Source of the DNA: Artemia franciscana
Taxonomy: Eukaryota > Arthropoda > Branchiopoda > Anostraca > Artemiidae
NCBI RefSeq assembly: GCF_032884065.1
Contig: NC_088867.1
Location: forward strand, 28,081,507-28,145,506
Direction of reading: 5' to 3'
Length of the DNA: 64,000 bases
The first letter of the stretch is position 1. Every line of letters begins with the position of its first letter. Positions 11,575 to 22,499 of this stretch are shown here, in pieces. A model generated the notes under the pieces. That model made no database searches and was not told the DNA's origin. It saw only the letters and a list, made by a program, of their open reading frames with translations. Both the position numbers and the translations under genes were made by a program.

Positions 11575-14180
11575 TGAGCAAAGTGCCCACGTTTCTGCTA
11601 GAAGTTGATGGGAATATGGGTGGGTGGTTTCAGAGGGGCCCCAGATTCATTTTGTCTATCAAATCATATAGTTTACATCATTTAATTTTTTTTATTTGCT
11701 CAAGTTGAAACATGGCTAAACTTCTGCTAAAAAGCTAAAAATGGAAGTAACAAGGATGTTGGATTGGTATCAGGCCCATTTTAACCTTCAATAGCATAGA
11801 TTGAAAGTCCTTGTACGATTCCAGTTCAAACAAGGTGCAGCATGTCAACCTTTGTGGTCAAAACTTGGCGAGGGTATAGCAAGGGTTTCTGGATTACTTT
11901 GCTCCTGCAATTAAACCAATTCAAAACCCTTATGTGATTTCAGTTCGAACAAGTTGTAATGTCCCCTACCTTTCTGGTAGAAAGTTAGATGGGACAGGGA
12001 CAAAAGGATGTTGAAGGGGTATCAGCCCGCTTCATGCATCCAATGATATATATTGATAACCTTTGTGTGATCCTGCTTCTGCGGAAAAAAAGATATAAAC
12101 TTTGTAAACTTGGTTGTGCACGTATAATGTGCGACTGTTAAACTTCATTCAACGGGATTATGTAATTGATGTAGTGTGAGAAATTAAAATACTAAACATT
12201 GCTTATTTGAAGTAAAGGATTCGTTATATCATTGTTACTATTGCTGTTGACAATGCTAAAGCAAGGTGACAAGCTTGAGACTGTCCTAGAGTAAACCTGT
12301 CAAGATATTGAATAAAGTCTTAATATACTTCATGCAGCTAAAAGTGAATATAGAGGTCTATTAGATACAATTAATAAGAAGTTTTATCGATACGTTACAA
12401 AATAAAACAAATCTGATTTTTCAATCTACGGTATCGATTTTCAATCTGTATTATATTAAATATCGATTTCAAACCACTGAAAGTTTTTGGTTTTAAATGA
12501 GTACAATATGAGGCAAAATAAGGACCCACTGCACCTCCAGCATCCCCAACCTCTCAATGTCAACTTTCAAGGAAAGAGGAAGGCATTTTGAAACTTACTT
12601 GAACCAGAATTACATGAGTGCTTCTAACATATCCACTGTCCTCAAGACATCAAGCTTTTTAGCAGAAAGGTAGACACTGTGCAACCTATTTTAACCACAA
12701 TTATGCAAGCTTTTTGAAGCAGTACGATTCGAGAACTAGTCAGACCATAGTCTCTCTAGCCCACTGGCTATAAAACTCGGCCTGTGATACAGCGTTTGAG
12801 CTCTAATCATTTTTTTTCGGTCTGCATTATTGGAGGCACAGAGTGGGTCTGTGGCCCCATTGCCAACCCTCCCTCATCCAATTTAGCTGCAAATAGACAG
12901 GCATGTCGTACCTTGTTTAAAATAGTTCTTACAAGAAACTTAAATCTATGTCGTTGGGGACATAAAGCAGGCAAGTGGTGTTTAAAACATCCCCCCGCCC
13001 CATCTAAAGCCATATTTTTACAAGAATCTTTTTACCAGTCATCTTGTTTGAACAAGAGTCGCACAATAATTTCTGATTACCATAACTGGAGAACCAACGT
13101 GAGCCAGAGACTCTCCAAAAACCTCTTATTCCTCCAAACACCAGCTTTTTAGCACAAGGGTAGACGTGTTGCACCTTTTATGAGCCGAAATCTTCAAAAG
13201 ATTTTCAATCTCCATGATTGGAGGACGTGAATAGGGCTGATGGCTCTCAAATAGTCCGTGTTATTTAGGGCATCCAGTAGCCGTCGCCACCCGACACCAA
13301 ATTCAAGCCGAAAGGTAGGCATGTTGTACCTTGTTTCACCTAGAATCACGCTATTACATCCCCTCCAACACCCCTGAAGACTTATAAAATGAAAAGGGCA
13401 TATTATGCCTTGTTTGAACCATTACAATGTAAGGATTTTGAATCAGTATGATTGAAAGACCAAAATAGAAAAAAAATGGGCATTAATTTTCAGTGTAAAC
13501 GATTTAACGCATGAAGTGGGCCAATCACCCCTCCAACCCCCTCCCCTATTTTAGTCAACTGTCTACCAGAAAAAGGGAGGCATGTTATGTCTCGTTTGAA
13601 CCGCGAATCACGTAAGGACTTTTCATTTTGTCATTGGAGACGCATATTGGGACCCAGATCCTCGAATACCGCGCTCCCCAGTCCCTCTCACTGTCAACAC
13701 TTAAGCATATCACACTTATCACACATGATAGGCATATCACACTTTGTTTGAACTGGAATCACGCACAGATTTAATTCTGTATTATTGGAAAAACAAAATA
13801 ATCCAACACACTCATCCACCCACCCCCACCTCTGCCTAAATTTTTATGGAAGAATAGGTATGTGGTAAACGTTTTGAATCTGCATCATACAAGAATTGTC
13901 AACCTGCATGATTGGGTCACAAAGTAGGCCTCTAGTTTTTTTTTAACGTCGCTTTCTGCCCCCAGCTTTCTGCAGGAAGTTAGGCGGGCTTTTTTTTCAC
14001 CAATCAGCTCCAAAATTATGGGGCAAGTGCCCCAGACCCATGGGACACAAGAATGACGATTTTTGTAGAAGTCCTTCCATACGACGATTTTTGAAGGCGT
14101 CCTGACTTTTACAGTCCTTCCACAAGCAGGCTTAAATTTACATTATTGGGAGATTTCTCCTTTATCACAAAGAGAGACAA
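11575..14180. repeat. diverged tandem array with GCATGTTGTACCTTGTTTGAACC-like core
   Basis: A degenerate block in which related lines recur: GGCATGTCGTACCTTGTTTA (12899), GGCATGTTGTACCTTGTTTC (13318), GGCATATTATGCCTTGTTTG (13398), GGCATGTTATGTCTCGTTTG (13581), GGCATATCACACTTTGTTTG (13730). They are usually followed by an AATCACG(C/T)AAGGA line and then CATGATTGGA-A. C-rich lines such as CCCCTCCAACCCCC separate them. Spacing is irregular (about 80-420 bases). No gene is supported here. Confidence 0.6.
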
Positions 14181-14745
14181 GTAGGCATGGCATCTTAATC
14201 TAAAGGGGCTACATGCTCAAGCTTATTGTCTAGCCTTTTATGCATCCGCGATCCATTTGAAGGAAGAAAAAAATATTCAAGGAACTGGCTACACAGCGAA
14301 TATGAATAATAATGCAACACGATGATACTGTTTTGCAACTATCAGTAAAGCAGCCATGCGGCAATCACTCGGTAATAAACGTAAAATCAAATTGTTTTCG
14401 CAATCAAATATATCAGAAACAAAAAACAGGAGTTTTATTTAGAGCCAAGGTAACACATTCTAGCACCTGCATTCTAGTACCTGCAGTGTTTTAAGAAATG
14501 ACAAAATAGATTGGGTTAGGTTTTATGGTTTAAGGTAATTTAATACAAAATTAGCTTGTCCACATGCCATTTTAAAAGTAACAATACTGATTGTGTTTCA
14601 GGAAATAAAAAAAAGGTTGGCCTTAAGAAGAAATAGAATATTTTTAGAAACATCTTCAAGAAAAATCTCATTTTTGTTTCTGAAAAAAAAATCTTCTTGG
14701 GGCAAACCATTTTAAAATTTTTAGGCGATTGTACTTACTTGTACT
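14180..14745. other. no gene recognised (UTP25 intron 2)
   Basis: Unremarkable AT-rich intronic sequence between the tandem array and the RTE-like fragment. Confidence 0.4.
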
Positions 14746-14749
14746 TGTT

Positions 14750-15545
14750 TCAGGACACAAGCTCTTCAGCTCTCCCTGGCGCTATGATCTGGCAGACGGT
14801 TGAGTGCCAAGCCGCTCGGTCGTGTGTGTGTGGTGCACATATTTCAAGCCACTGCTTGTCCCATCTTCGGCCGTGTCGTCGGAAACCACCAATCGGCTCT
14901 AGGTCCGCCTTGAGTGTGTTAAGCCAGGTCTTGACTTGTCCACCTCGCTTCTTCTTCCAGTGTGCGAGGGGTTTGCAGTATAGCGCCTTTTTAGTGAGGG
15001 TGTCATCTGACCTCCGACAAACATGGCCAAACCAAGTTAGGCGGCGTTTTTTTATTAGGGCTTCAATGTCATGCTTCTGGTGGCATCGTCTACGAATTTC
15101 GACGTTGCTAATTCTGTCTCGGAGGGAGACACCGAGGATTTGTCTCAGGCAGGAGTGGTCGAATACTTTGAGAGCATGAACATCCGCTGCTTTCAGGGGC
15201 CATGTCTCGCATCCGTAAAGGAGTACGGAGCGGACGGTTGCTTCAAAGATCTGGATTTTTGTTTTTAGTAGGACGTCTCTTTGTCTCCACAGGTTCTTCC
15301 TAAGTTGAGCAAAGACTATCGATGCTGATGATATTCTGCTCTGGACTTCCGTACTGCAGCCGCCGGAAATGTCGATGAGGGATCCCAGGTACTTGAACTG
15401 GTCAACGACCTCTAAACGGGAGTTGTCGATAGAGATGCCCCTTGTGAGTACATCCTCAGAATTTGTCAGAATTTTGGTTTTATCCTTACTGATCTTCAGC
15501 CCAACCAAATCTGCAGTAGCAGCAACATTACACAGCATGGAAGAA
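14750..15545 (-). pseudogene. RTE-like LINE ORF2, C-terminal part
   Basis: An open frame of about 262 codons covering the end of the thumb and the C-terminal domain of a non-LTR reverse transcriptase. Motifs in order: LKISKDKTKIL, FKYLGSLID, SASIVFAQLRKNLW, LLYGCETWPLK, FDHSCLRQILGV, RRLTWFGHVCRR and QWLEICAPHTHDRAAWHS. The YGCETW and WFGHV-R signatures are typical of RTE/BovB-type elements. Endonuclease and catalytic RT motifs are absent, so the copy is 5'-truncated, as expected after incomplete target-primed reverse transcription. It lies antisense to nothing and on the same strand as UTP25. Confidence 0.9.
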
Positions 15546-15711
15546 ACGAAACCAAAGTACTGCTTTCAAGAAATTTCAGTCTGCAAAGCTAACCAAAGAC
15601 TGCTGCAACATATCATGCTACCCAGTCAACCTAAATCCGGGTTAATTTAATAACATGCTTAAACTACAGTTTTTACAACCATCGGTAGCAAAAAAACAAA
15701 CAGCCACTTAC

Positions 15712-15810
15712 AGAAGCATCACCACTGTTACTATTATTGATGTCCTCGGCTTCAGAGCTGTTGCTTTCCAGTTCGTCAAATTCTTCACCTTCTTCTACTC
15801 TTGGGTCTGC
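15712..15810 (-). CDS. UTP25: UTP25 second coding exon (acidic linker)
   Basis: A 99-base exon, exactly 33 codons. It opens after a T-rich acceptor ending in AG (15812-15811) and closes at GTAAGT (donor 15711). It reads ADPRVEEGEEFDELES and continues Glu/Asn/Ser-rich, ending DAS. Phase 0 on both sides fits the exon before (ends EPDE) and the exon after (starts IQCLFRSHLEH). Low-complexity acidic sequence of this kind precedes the conserved core in UTP25 proteins. The exon lies 170 bases from an RTE-like LINE fragment but is clearly distinct from it. Confidence 0.7.
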
Positions 15811-15812
15811 CT

Positions 15813-16525
15813 AAAAAAAAAGTTTGTCCATATTGAAGATTTAGGCAAAAGAGAAAAAAACAAACATATTAAAGTATAAAAAAGATCTAACTCCAAAACA
15901 TATTCTAGTAAGTTTTAGCTAATGTGCTCTATTTATTTAATCGGCCAGGATAGAAATTATGTTATTACAAATTAGTAGAATTTGCTGTGAATTATGACAA
16001 AGAATATCAAAGGGACGGATATTTGGTTTACGACTCTGGGCACCGAGCTCTGTGTGGCTCCATAATCAAGCTAATCCAATAAGAGCCTACTGTTCCCATG
16101 TGTTGATAAATTTGGTTGTTTGCTTTTTCACCTATAGTCTTTGTGAATTCGTGTTGAAGAAAGTTCTATAATCATGGGGGAGATATTGCGTTACTCAATA
16201 TTTTTTGTTGGTGACTCTATAGCAGGTTGAATATATTGCTGTATTGAATTAGCTGCTGGCTCGTATAGTGTCATTTTATTTTCAGAAATCCTCAATATTG
16301 GATTGAGTAACGCCCTTTTGTTACTTCCAACTGCATCAGAAATTGAATATCGTGCCCTTTTGGTTCGTATCTTATTGTGTCACTATATACCCGTAATTCC
16401 TTGATATTACATTAAGTATCGCCATTTTTGCTGTTAAAAGTATTGCAAGTTAAATACCGTTTAATATTAATATTATTTATTGGTTCATATTGTATTGTAC
16501 TGTTATATTCCCGAAAATCTTTGAT
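15813..16525. other. intronic, nothing recognised
   Basis: Start of UTP25 intron 1 (the sequence upstream of exon 15712-15810). AT-rich, with short recurring phrases such as ATTGGATTGAGTAACGCC and ATTACATTAAGTATCGCC, but no clear repeat unit. Confidence 0.35.
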
Positions 16526-16943
16526 ATTAGATAAGATAAGATAATATTTATTTGCAAAAGACTATCACAAGCTCTATAGAGCCGAATTCGCTTTATATGT
16601 CAAGTAAAAGCTAAAAAAAAAAAAAAATCAAAACAGTACATTAAGTCAAACACTTAAAATTAAAAGGAATTAAAAAAGCAAAATCATCAAAGATAAAGGG
16701 CAAATCAGTAAACTTAACAATTAAATTACAAAAACATTGCAGTAAATAAAAAAAGAATAAAAACGGCAATAGAGGAAAAGGGGAATTTGGCAATTACACA
16801 ATCACGAATTATTATTAAGGTTTTCCAGAATAAAGGGTATAAAACTTTTGCGAAACCTTTCTGCAACAGCATGGACCGGAGAGTAAGTTGGGATTGCTAA
16901 GGAGGCTGACCGGGGGAGTCGGAGTCTAATGGGATTGTGAAAA

Positions 16944-19900
16944 TCAGGGAGTCAAGTCCTCAGTACGGGGATTGGAAATGACTGATTTAGCGAAAAGCAG
17001 GCAAATTTTTTCCCTCCTTTCTTTTAAGGTGGTAATGCGCGCAGCTTTAAGGAGGAAGGAGTATGGAATTTTGCCTTCTTTGTAAATGATCCTGAGCGAA
17101 CGCTTTTGGACCGACTCGATTCTGTCACTAAGTTCATTTGAAAGTTGCGAATGCCAGACCGGACATGCATATTCCAATGACGGCCTGATAAAGGATAAGT
17201 AAACACGGAGGGAATCTATCTTTGGACAATTAAATTTGTTTAGTAGCTTAAAAATGGATAGTGAAACATTTGCTTGTTTAACAATGTTGGAAACATGTGT
17301 GTCCCACTTAAGATCCTTAGAAATTGTGACACCAAGAAGCTTAACATGTTTCACTAGCATTTCGCTTGGGATCGGATCGCAAAAAGCAGGAGTAGATTTC
17401 AAGAAGTTGATAGATTCTTGGATTCATCCGAACATTGGGTTAGGATTTCAACGGGGTCACTTTTAATATTCCTATGACATACTTCAAGGATCGACAAGTC
17501 ATCAACATATTTCCATCTTTGGGGGAATTCCTTGCCAATTTCGTTAATCATGACAAGAAATAATAGTGGTCCCAATAAGGTTCCTTGAGGTATTCCACAG
17601 TACCTAGGGAGGGGGTTAGAGAAGGTATTTTTGTATTTTACAACTTGTGATATGTCTGAAAGGAACGATATAACAATATTTACTAATAGTGGGTCAATTT
17701 CAAAGTTATCATGTAGTAAACGAATTAGGATAGTGTGGTCAACTAAGTCAAACGCTTTTTGGAAATCGACTAAAACCAGGTTTAGCCAAACATTTGGTTT
17801 CTCTAGTTCACTTAGGATCGTGTGAATCAAGTGTACAAGGTAATGGGTGGTGGAGGTTTTTCTTAAATTACCAAACTGTCGGATGTCAATGCGTGGTATA
17901 ATTTTAATTTTAAGCAGTCACAAAGGAACCCTCAGTAAAGCTTAGAAAAAACTGGAGTGAGTGTAATAGGACGCATGTTGGTTATAGTCAGACTGGAAGA
18001 TTTCTTTGGGATGGGTGTTATAAAACCTAGTTTCCAGCAACTTTGGAATTTACCAGATTTTGTAATTTGGTTAAAAATGTCAGATAAAGGTCCAGCAACT
18101 GTGTCTGAAAAGGCTTTAATCAAGTCGATTGGGATGTCTAATGGGCAAGTACTTGATTTTTTGAGCTTTTGGATTTTATTTATAACATCAGAGGGAGAAA
18201 TTTGGGGGAAAGGGGTGGAGGGAGGAATAGTTTGAACTGAGCCAGTGAAAGGGGGGAGACTTTGTACTATGAACGCAAGATGCAGGTTCAAATCGTTGGC
18301 TATCTTGTAAGGGGGCTCAGGGAGAAGAAAATTAACTTCAACAGGGTTTTTTCCGCAAATCTCTTTAATTTTCCTGTACCATTGTTGAATACAAATCCTT
18401 AACCTTACTATTGTAATACCCAGAAGCTGCCTTTCTCAATTTTCTCTTCAGGAACTTTCTTAGATCATTAGCCTGTGTGATATTTCCTTATTTGAACAAA
18501 TTGATTTTTTTTCCTTATTGGTTTTTTTTTAGAAGTAGCGGTAATGTAAGGTTTATCGGTAGAGCATATTTTATTTTTTTTTCACCGGAAAATGGGCTTC
18601 ATAATTACTCCTCAATAAATTTTGGAGGGACAAAGCCTTGAAGTTGACATCATTTGTTTGGTACACAGGGGACCAATTTTCACTAGTGATCCAAGAGCCA
18701 AATTTGTAGAGTCCTGAGTCAATTAGAGGTCTAAAGACGGTTTCAGTAATAGTAAAGGAATGTTTAACTGTAGCTAGTGGAGATAGGAGTAGGCTAAAGT
18801 GGTAACTACCTTCGAGAGGGGGAAGAATGGTGACGGGTCTGTAGAAATTTGACATATTGGTGCATATTAAATCAAGAGTAGAATTGCCTTTGGTAGTAGG
18901 GACTTTAACAATTTGTTTTAGACTAAAAGTATTACATGTAGACTCAAGTTTTAATTCATTTGCATCACCTAAGAGGAAAATTCCAGCATTTGGGTATTTA
19001 GATAGTACATAGTCGGCACTGCCATGCAATTTTTCAATAAAATTAATTTTTTCAGCCGCTCTCTGCCCAGGAGAGTAGTAAAAACAACACAGGACAATCA
19101 AACTGAAAGGACGTGGTAAGACTTTAGGTCGAACACAAACCCACAAAATTTCATCAAAGGGAGTAAGACAAGGAACTAATATTTCTGAAGGATAAAATCA
19201 TTACGGACAAAGAAAAGAATTCCACCCCCTTTCTTACCCAGAGGGTGGGTTTCGGGTCTGAGTTTAATAAACTGGGTGAAATTATTCATTTTTAACATGT
19301 GTGTATTTTGAGCTTGTACTTCAGTTATATCGATTATGTCTGATCTATATATTTTAGAAAAGGAGTCTAATTCATTAAGTTTTTCAAAATTAAGACTTTC
19401 AGTGTTGCTTAACAAAAGTGTGGGAAATTTAAAACGACCTGCAAAGGTACCATTTTTACACTTAACTTTATTTAAATTACAAATGGTACATGGGGTGTGG
19501 TGGGATTCTTAGCGGGGGCCAGATTAATGTAGTCAGAACAGGGGACCAAGGGAGCACATTTGACTTTTATGGGATGACTATTAGGGTCAACATCGAAAGG
19601 TGAATTATTAGAGTAAGAGAAGGATTTGTCTTGGGAATTTGGGGTGGGGGACGGGCAATGATATGGATGAAGCACGAGGAGAACAATTAGGATTCCTTAT
19701 AAGACAATTAAAAAGTCTCAGACCTGAGTCACGTTGACAGGGTAGGCACGAGGGATAAAACGAATGGGCTGGGGGTGGGGTTTCGTAAGGTGCTGGGAAA
19801 GGGGGCCTGGTTGGGAATAGTGATTCATGTCCGTCAAGAAATCGCTGGTTTGTGGCAGAATAGGGAGGGTATAGGGCAGCATACTGTGAGGGGGGAGGAA

Positions 19901-20579
19901 ATAGGACTTCTGTATGCGGGGAGGGGAGGAGGTAGCAAAGGATAAGGGAGGAGAGTTCGGGATCGGGAAGGGTTTGTCAATTTTTGAGCTGTGCCTGATG
20001 AACTTTGATGAGAAATTTTTGCATGAGTGGGGTGCACTAAAAAAGGACGGCGGAAGGGAGATGAGTGGCTCTTACAATTTTATCTTTGGACAGGGACGCT
20101 GGAACAGGGCCCCAGGGAGGAGAATTAACATCATCTGCTGTTGGTGCATGGGGAAGACTACAATATTTGTTACAATGCATGGTGGGAAAAGGTGGAGGAA
20201 AAGTGTGTATGGGAGGGGGAGGGAAACTAAAAGGGGATACTAAAGTAGGGGTATTCAGGGAGGGGGAGCTTGTTTTCTGAAACAACCCTCTTGTTTTCCA
20301 AAAGTCAGGAGTGACATGAGCGAAAACACATTCTCTGTTGCTACAAGTTAAGACACTACACAAATCTATGTGGTCAAAACTGCAATCATTTTTGTTGCAA
20401 CATTTTGATCGGAAGTTTAAGCATATATGCAAAAACCGACACTTTTTCTTTAGTCTGCAACATCCTCGTTCAAAGAACTGGCAAAGCATGTTGTATTTAC
20501 GAGTTCTTACGTCACTTTTCTCTGCGAGCGTCGGAGGGGGTGCATTTGCACTAGTTGATGACGTATCACCAGGATTCAT
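16944..20579 (-). pseudogene. LINE ORF2: CCCH fingers, endonuclease, reverse transcriptase (broken)
   Basis: From the ATG at 20579: three CCCH fingers (CQFFERGCCRLKKKCRFLH; CLNFRSKCCNKNDCSFDH; CSVLTCSNRECVFAH) within residues about 30-90, then a Pro-rich linker. Further on come endonuclease pieces (HPLGKKGGGILFFVRNDF near 19.2 kb; GIFLLGDANE and TLDLICTNM near 18.9 kb). The reverse transcriptase has ITLTPVFSKLY, VDFQKAFDLVDH, GIPQGTLLGPLLFLVMIN and a YVDD box, then KLLGVTISKDLKWD and RRSLEYACPVWHS-like C-terminal motifs. At least four frame changes (about 19.5, 19.15, 17.93, 17.40 kb) separate the pieces, so it is no longer translatable as one protein. Confidence 0.85.
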
Positions 20580-21316
20580 TTAGTCTGACAAGATCGCACA
20601 GTCGTGGGCTAGGCTTGGGCTAGATGTTATGTTTTGCACTTTATTATCAATGGGTGCATTTCGGTTAGCAGCAGCGATATCTTTGTCCGTTTGCGTTGAC
20701 TGGGTAACTTGGTTACGGGGGATTTGCGAAGGGTCACAAGGGCGGGTTTCGATAGCCACCGAGAGTTCTTGTTTCAGCTGGGCTATAAGAAAGTCTTTAA
20801 CCTCCAAACAGCCTGTCAACACTTTAATTTGATTGTTCTTTTCCTCCATTTCTGAGAGAAACGTTGAGTGCCTTGTCCGGATTTCTAGATTTTCTGCTTG
20901 ACATACCAATAAACTTGCATCAAGGGTCTTAATTTTCTCACTTAGACGGGTTGTTTCGGATTCATAGTTGGGAATGTCTACACTTACCACAGACGGCTTA
21001 GTCCCTTTCGGTATGTCAGAGTTAGTTTTAGGTCCCGTAATAATTTGTGGTGAAGAGGTGCCGATTCCGCTTCCTCTTACAGGTCTCTTCGCACTAGGCT
21101 TTTGTGGGGGTTGAGATGCTTGCGACTTCGGAGTCACGGGTATTTTTTTGCAAGACACTCCATGCATAACCATTCGCCGGAATGGTCCTTTAGTCCGATT
21201 TGGGCGCATTTATTGACGCCCGCGTGGTACCAACGGCCGCATCCTGACACGCATTGGACAGAATTTGTGGTTACCAGCAGTCGGCACTCGGGACAATAGT
21301 TTTTTGGTTTCGACAT
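20580..21316 (-). pseudogene. LINE ORF1: PHD-like zinc finger and coiled coil
   Basis: The start at 21316 gives MSKPKNYCPECRLLVTT, then CVSGCGRWYHAGV, W-C-EC: a PHD-type C4HC3 pattern (residues about 8-53). A one-step frame change at the A-run near 21150 moves into a frame with KSQASQPPQKPSAKRPVR (basic, Pro-rich), then a heptad-rich stretch from TTRLSEKIKTLDASLL to LIAQLKQELSV that looks like a coiled coil. The product would be an RNA/DNA-binding chaperone-type ORF1 protein. The frame ends with TAA directly abutting the ATG of the next ORF (TAAATG at 20582-20577). The frame change marks it as non-functional unless it is a programmed shift or a sequencing error in the homopolymer. Confidence 0.75.
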
Positions 21317-21587
21317 ATCATAATAGTTGCTTTGGGACTCGAGTCAAGCAGTGAAAACACCAGACAGGGAGAGTCAAGCAGTGGCAACACTGAAGGAAAG
21401 AAAGAATTACTCAATTTTAGTTTAAGTAAGGCACATAAGCAATCTTGAATGCAATTAAATAACACCTCAATCACTTAGATGTTTTCACAATTAATAATTA
21501 GTTGTCTAATAATTCAAGTTCTGATTATGGAAATATTTTCAGTAAAAGTTCATAGGGAGATCAAATAACTAAATAATCCAAGTTCAG

Positions 21588-21814
21588 TTAAGAGAAGTCC
21601 ATAGGGAATCACGATTGAGTCTTACTGTATAATGAGATTATATCCAGATGGTATCAATAAAGGTGTTTACTGCATGAACTCAAGTTCAAGGTTCATTAAG
21701 TTCAAGGTTGATTAAGAGAAGTCCATAGGGAATCAAGATTGAGTTTTACTGTATAATTACATTATATCCAGATTGTATCCAATAAAGGTGTTTACTGTAT
21801 GAACTCTCAAACAA
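21588..21814. repeat. two direct repeats, about 124-bp period
   Basis: Bases 21588-21690 and 21712-21814 share TTAAGAGAAGTCCATAGGGA, then ACTGTATAAT and AATAAAGGTGTTTACTG. A shorter related phrase (AAAGTTCATAGGGAGATCAA) lies at 21545. Possibly leftover subterminal repeats of the LINE just to the left. Confidence 0.8.
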
Positions 21815-22490
21815 GACTGAGAATTATTGATTGAATAACTGAATAATATTAAATAAAATTATTAAATAAAAATATTAAATAACGTCATTTGTTTGTTACT
21901 ATTAGCTAGGTTACAGGCTGAATATAGTACCCAAGTAGCAGCAGCCTATGTGGTGTGTTGCAGTAATTGTAGGTTAACATTGGTGGTAGTTTCTTATGTG
22001 TTTTTAATTTTTTAATGACGCCTATATATCTGCATCGTTTTGGTTTCTTGTCTTTTTGCTAATGGCCAAAGTCTCGTTTTACCTGTTTTCTTCATTGAGT
22101 TTTCCCTCTTATGTTTCTTTATCATGACTGGTCAGTTCGGCTAAAGATCTTTCCTACCCCAACCATTCCAAAAGCACTATAATCTCCCTATCTGGCTGGT
22201 CAAGTAATTCAATGAGCTCACTTGATGAGTCGAAAGCATTGAATGACACCATGATTGAGCTAGGGGCAAATGGTGGGGGCCAAGGAGCTCCAAAAAAAAA
22301 TCTTAACCAATCAAAACTAATTCACTTCTCCTTTCATCCCCTTCCCCCTCCCCAAACCGGAGGATTTACCTAAAAATATCACCTGAAATCCCCTTTTGAG
22401 AAAAATATAGCAACAATAAGGGTAGCAATTTTCAAATCAATAAAATCCCTGTACTCATTAAAAATCAACCGTGATCGATCATTGCTAATA
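21815..22490. other. intronic, nothing recognised
   Basis: No supported gene; lies between two LINEs in UTP25 intron 1. Confidence 0.35.
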
Positions 22491-22499
22491 GCTCTCCAA

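Larger units (their letters stand above)
16528..21475 (-). mobile_element. CR1-like LINE with PHD finger ORF1 and CCCH-finger ORF2
   Basis: A long, only moderately decayed non-LTR retrotransposon in UTP25 intron 1. The order on the minus strand is: ORF1 with PHD-like finger and coiled coil, ORF2 with three CCCH fingers, proline-rich linker, endonuclease, reverse transcriptase and C-terminal domain, then a 3' end of AAATAAATATTATC followed by short TTATC repeats (about 16530-16550), the simple tail usual for CR1/L2-type elements. It is related to the older copy at 3.9-7.6 kb. The exact 5' end is not fixed; target duplications were not identified. Confidence 0.85.

Noticed and set aside
12784-13152. 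122-codon frame in the 11.6-14.2 kb array
   Set aside because: Inside the diverged tandem array, with an equally long frame on the other strand; no motif.
20065-20583. Plus-strand frames opposite the LINE (for example Gly-rich ones at 19.9-20.3 kb)
   Set aside because: Antisense shadows of the Pro-rich and zinc-finger parts of ORF2.
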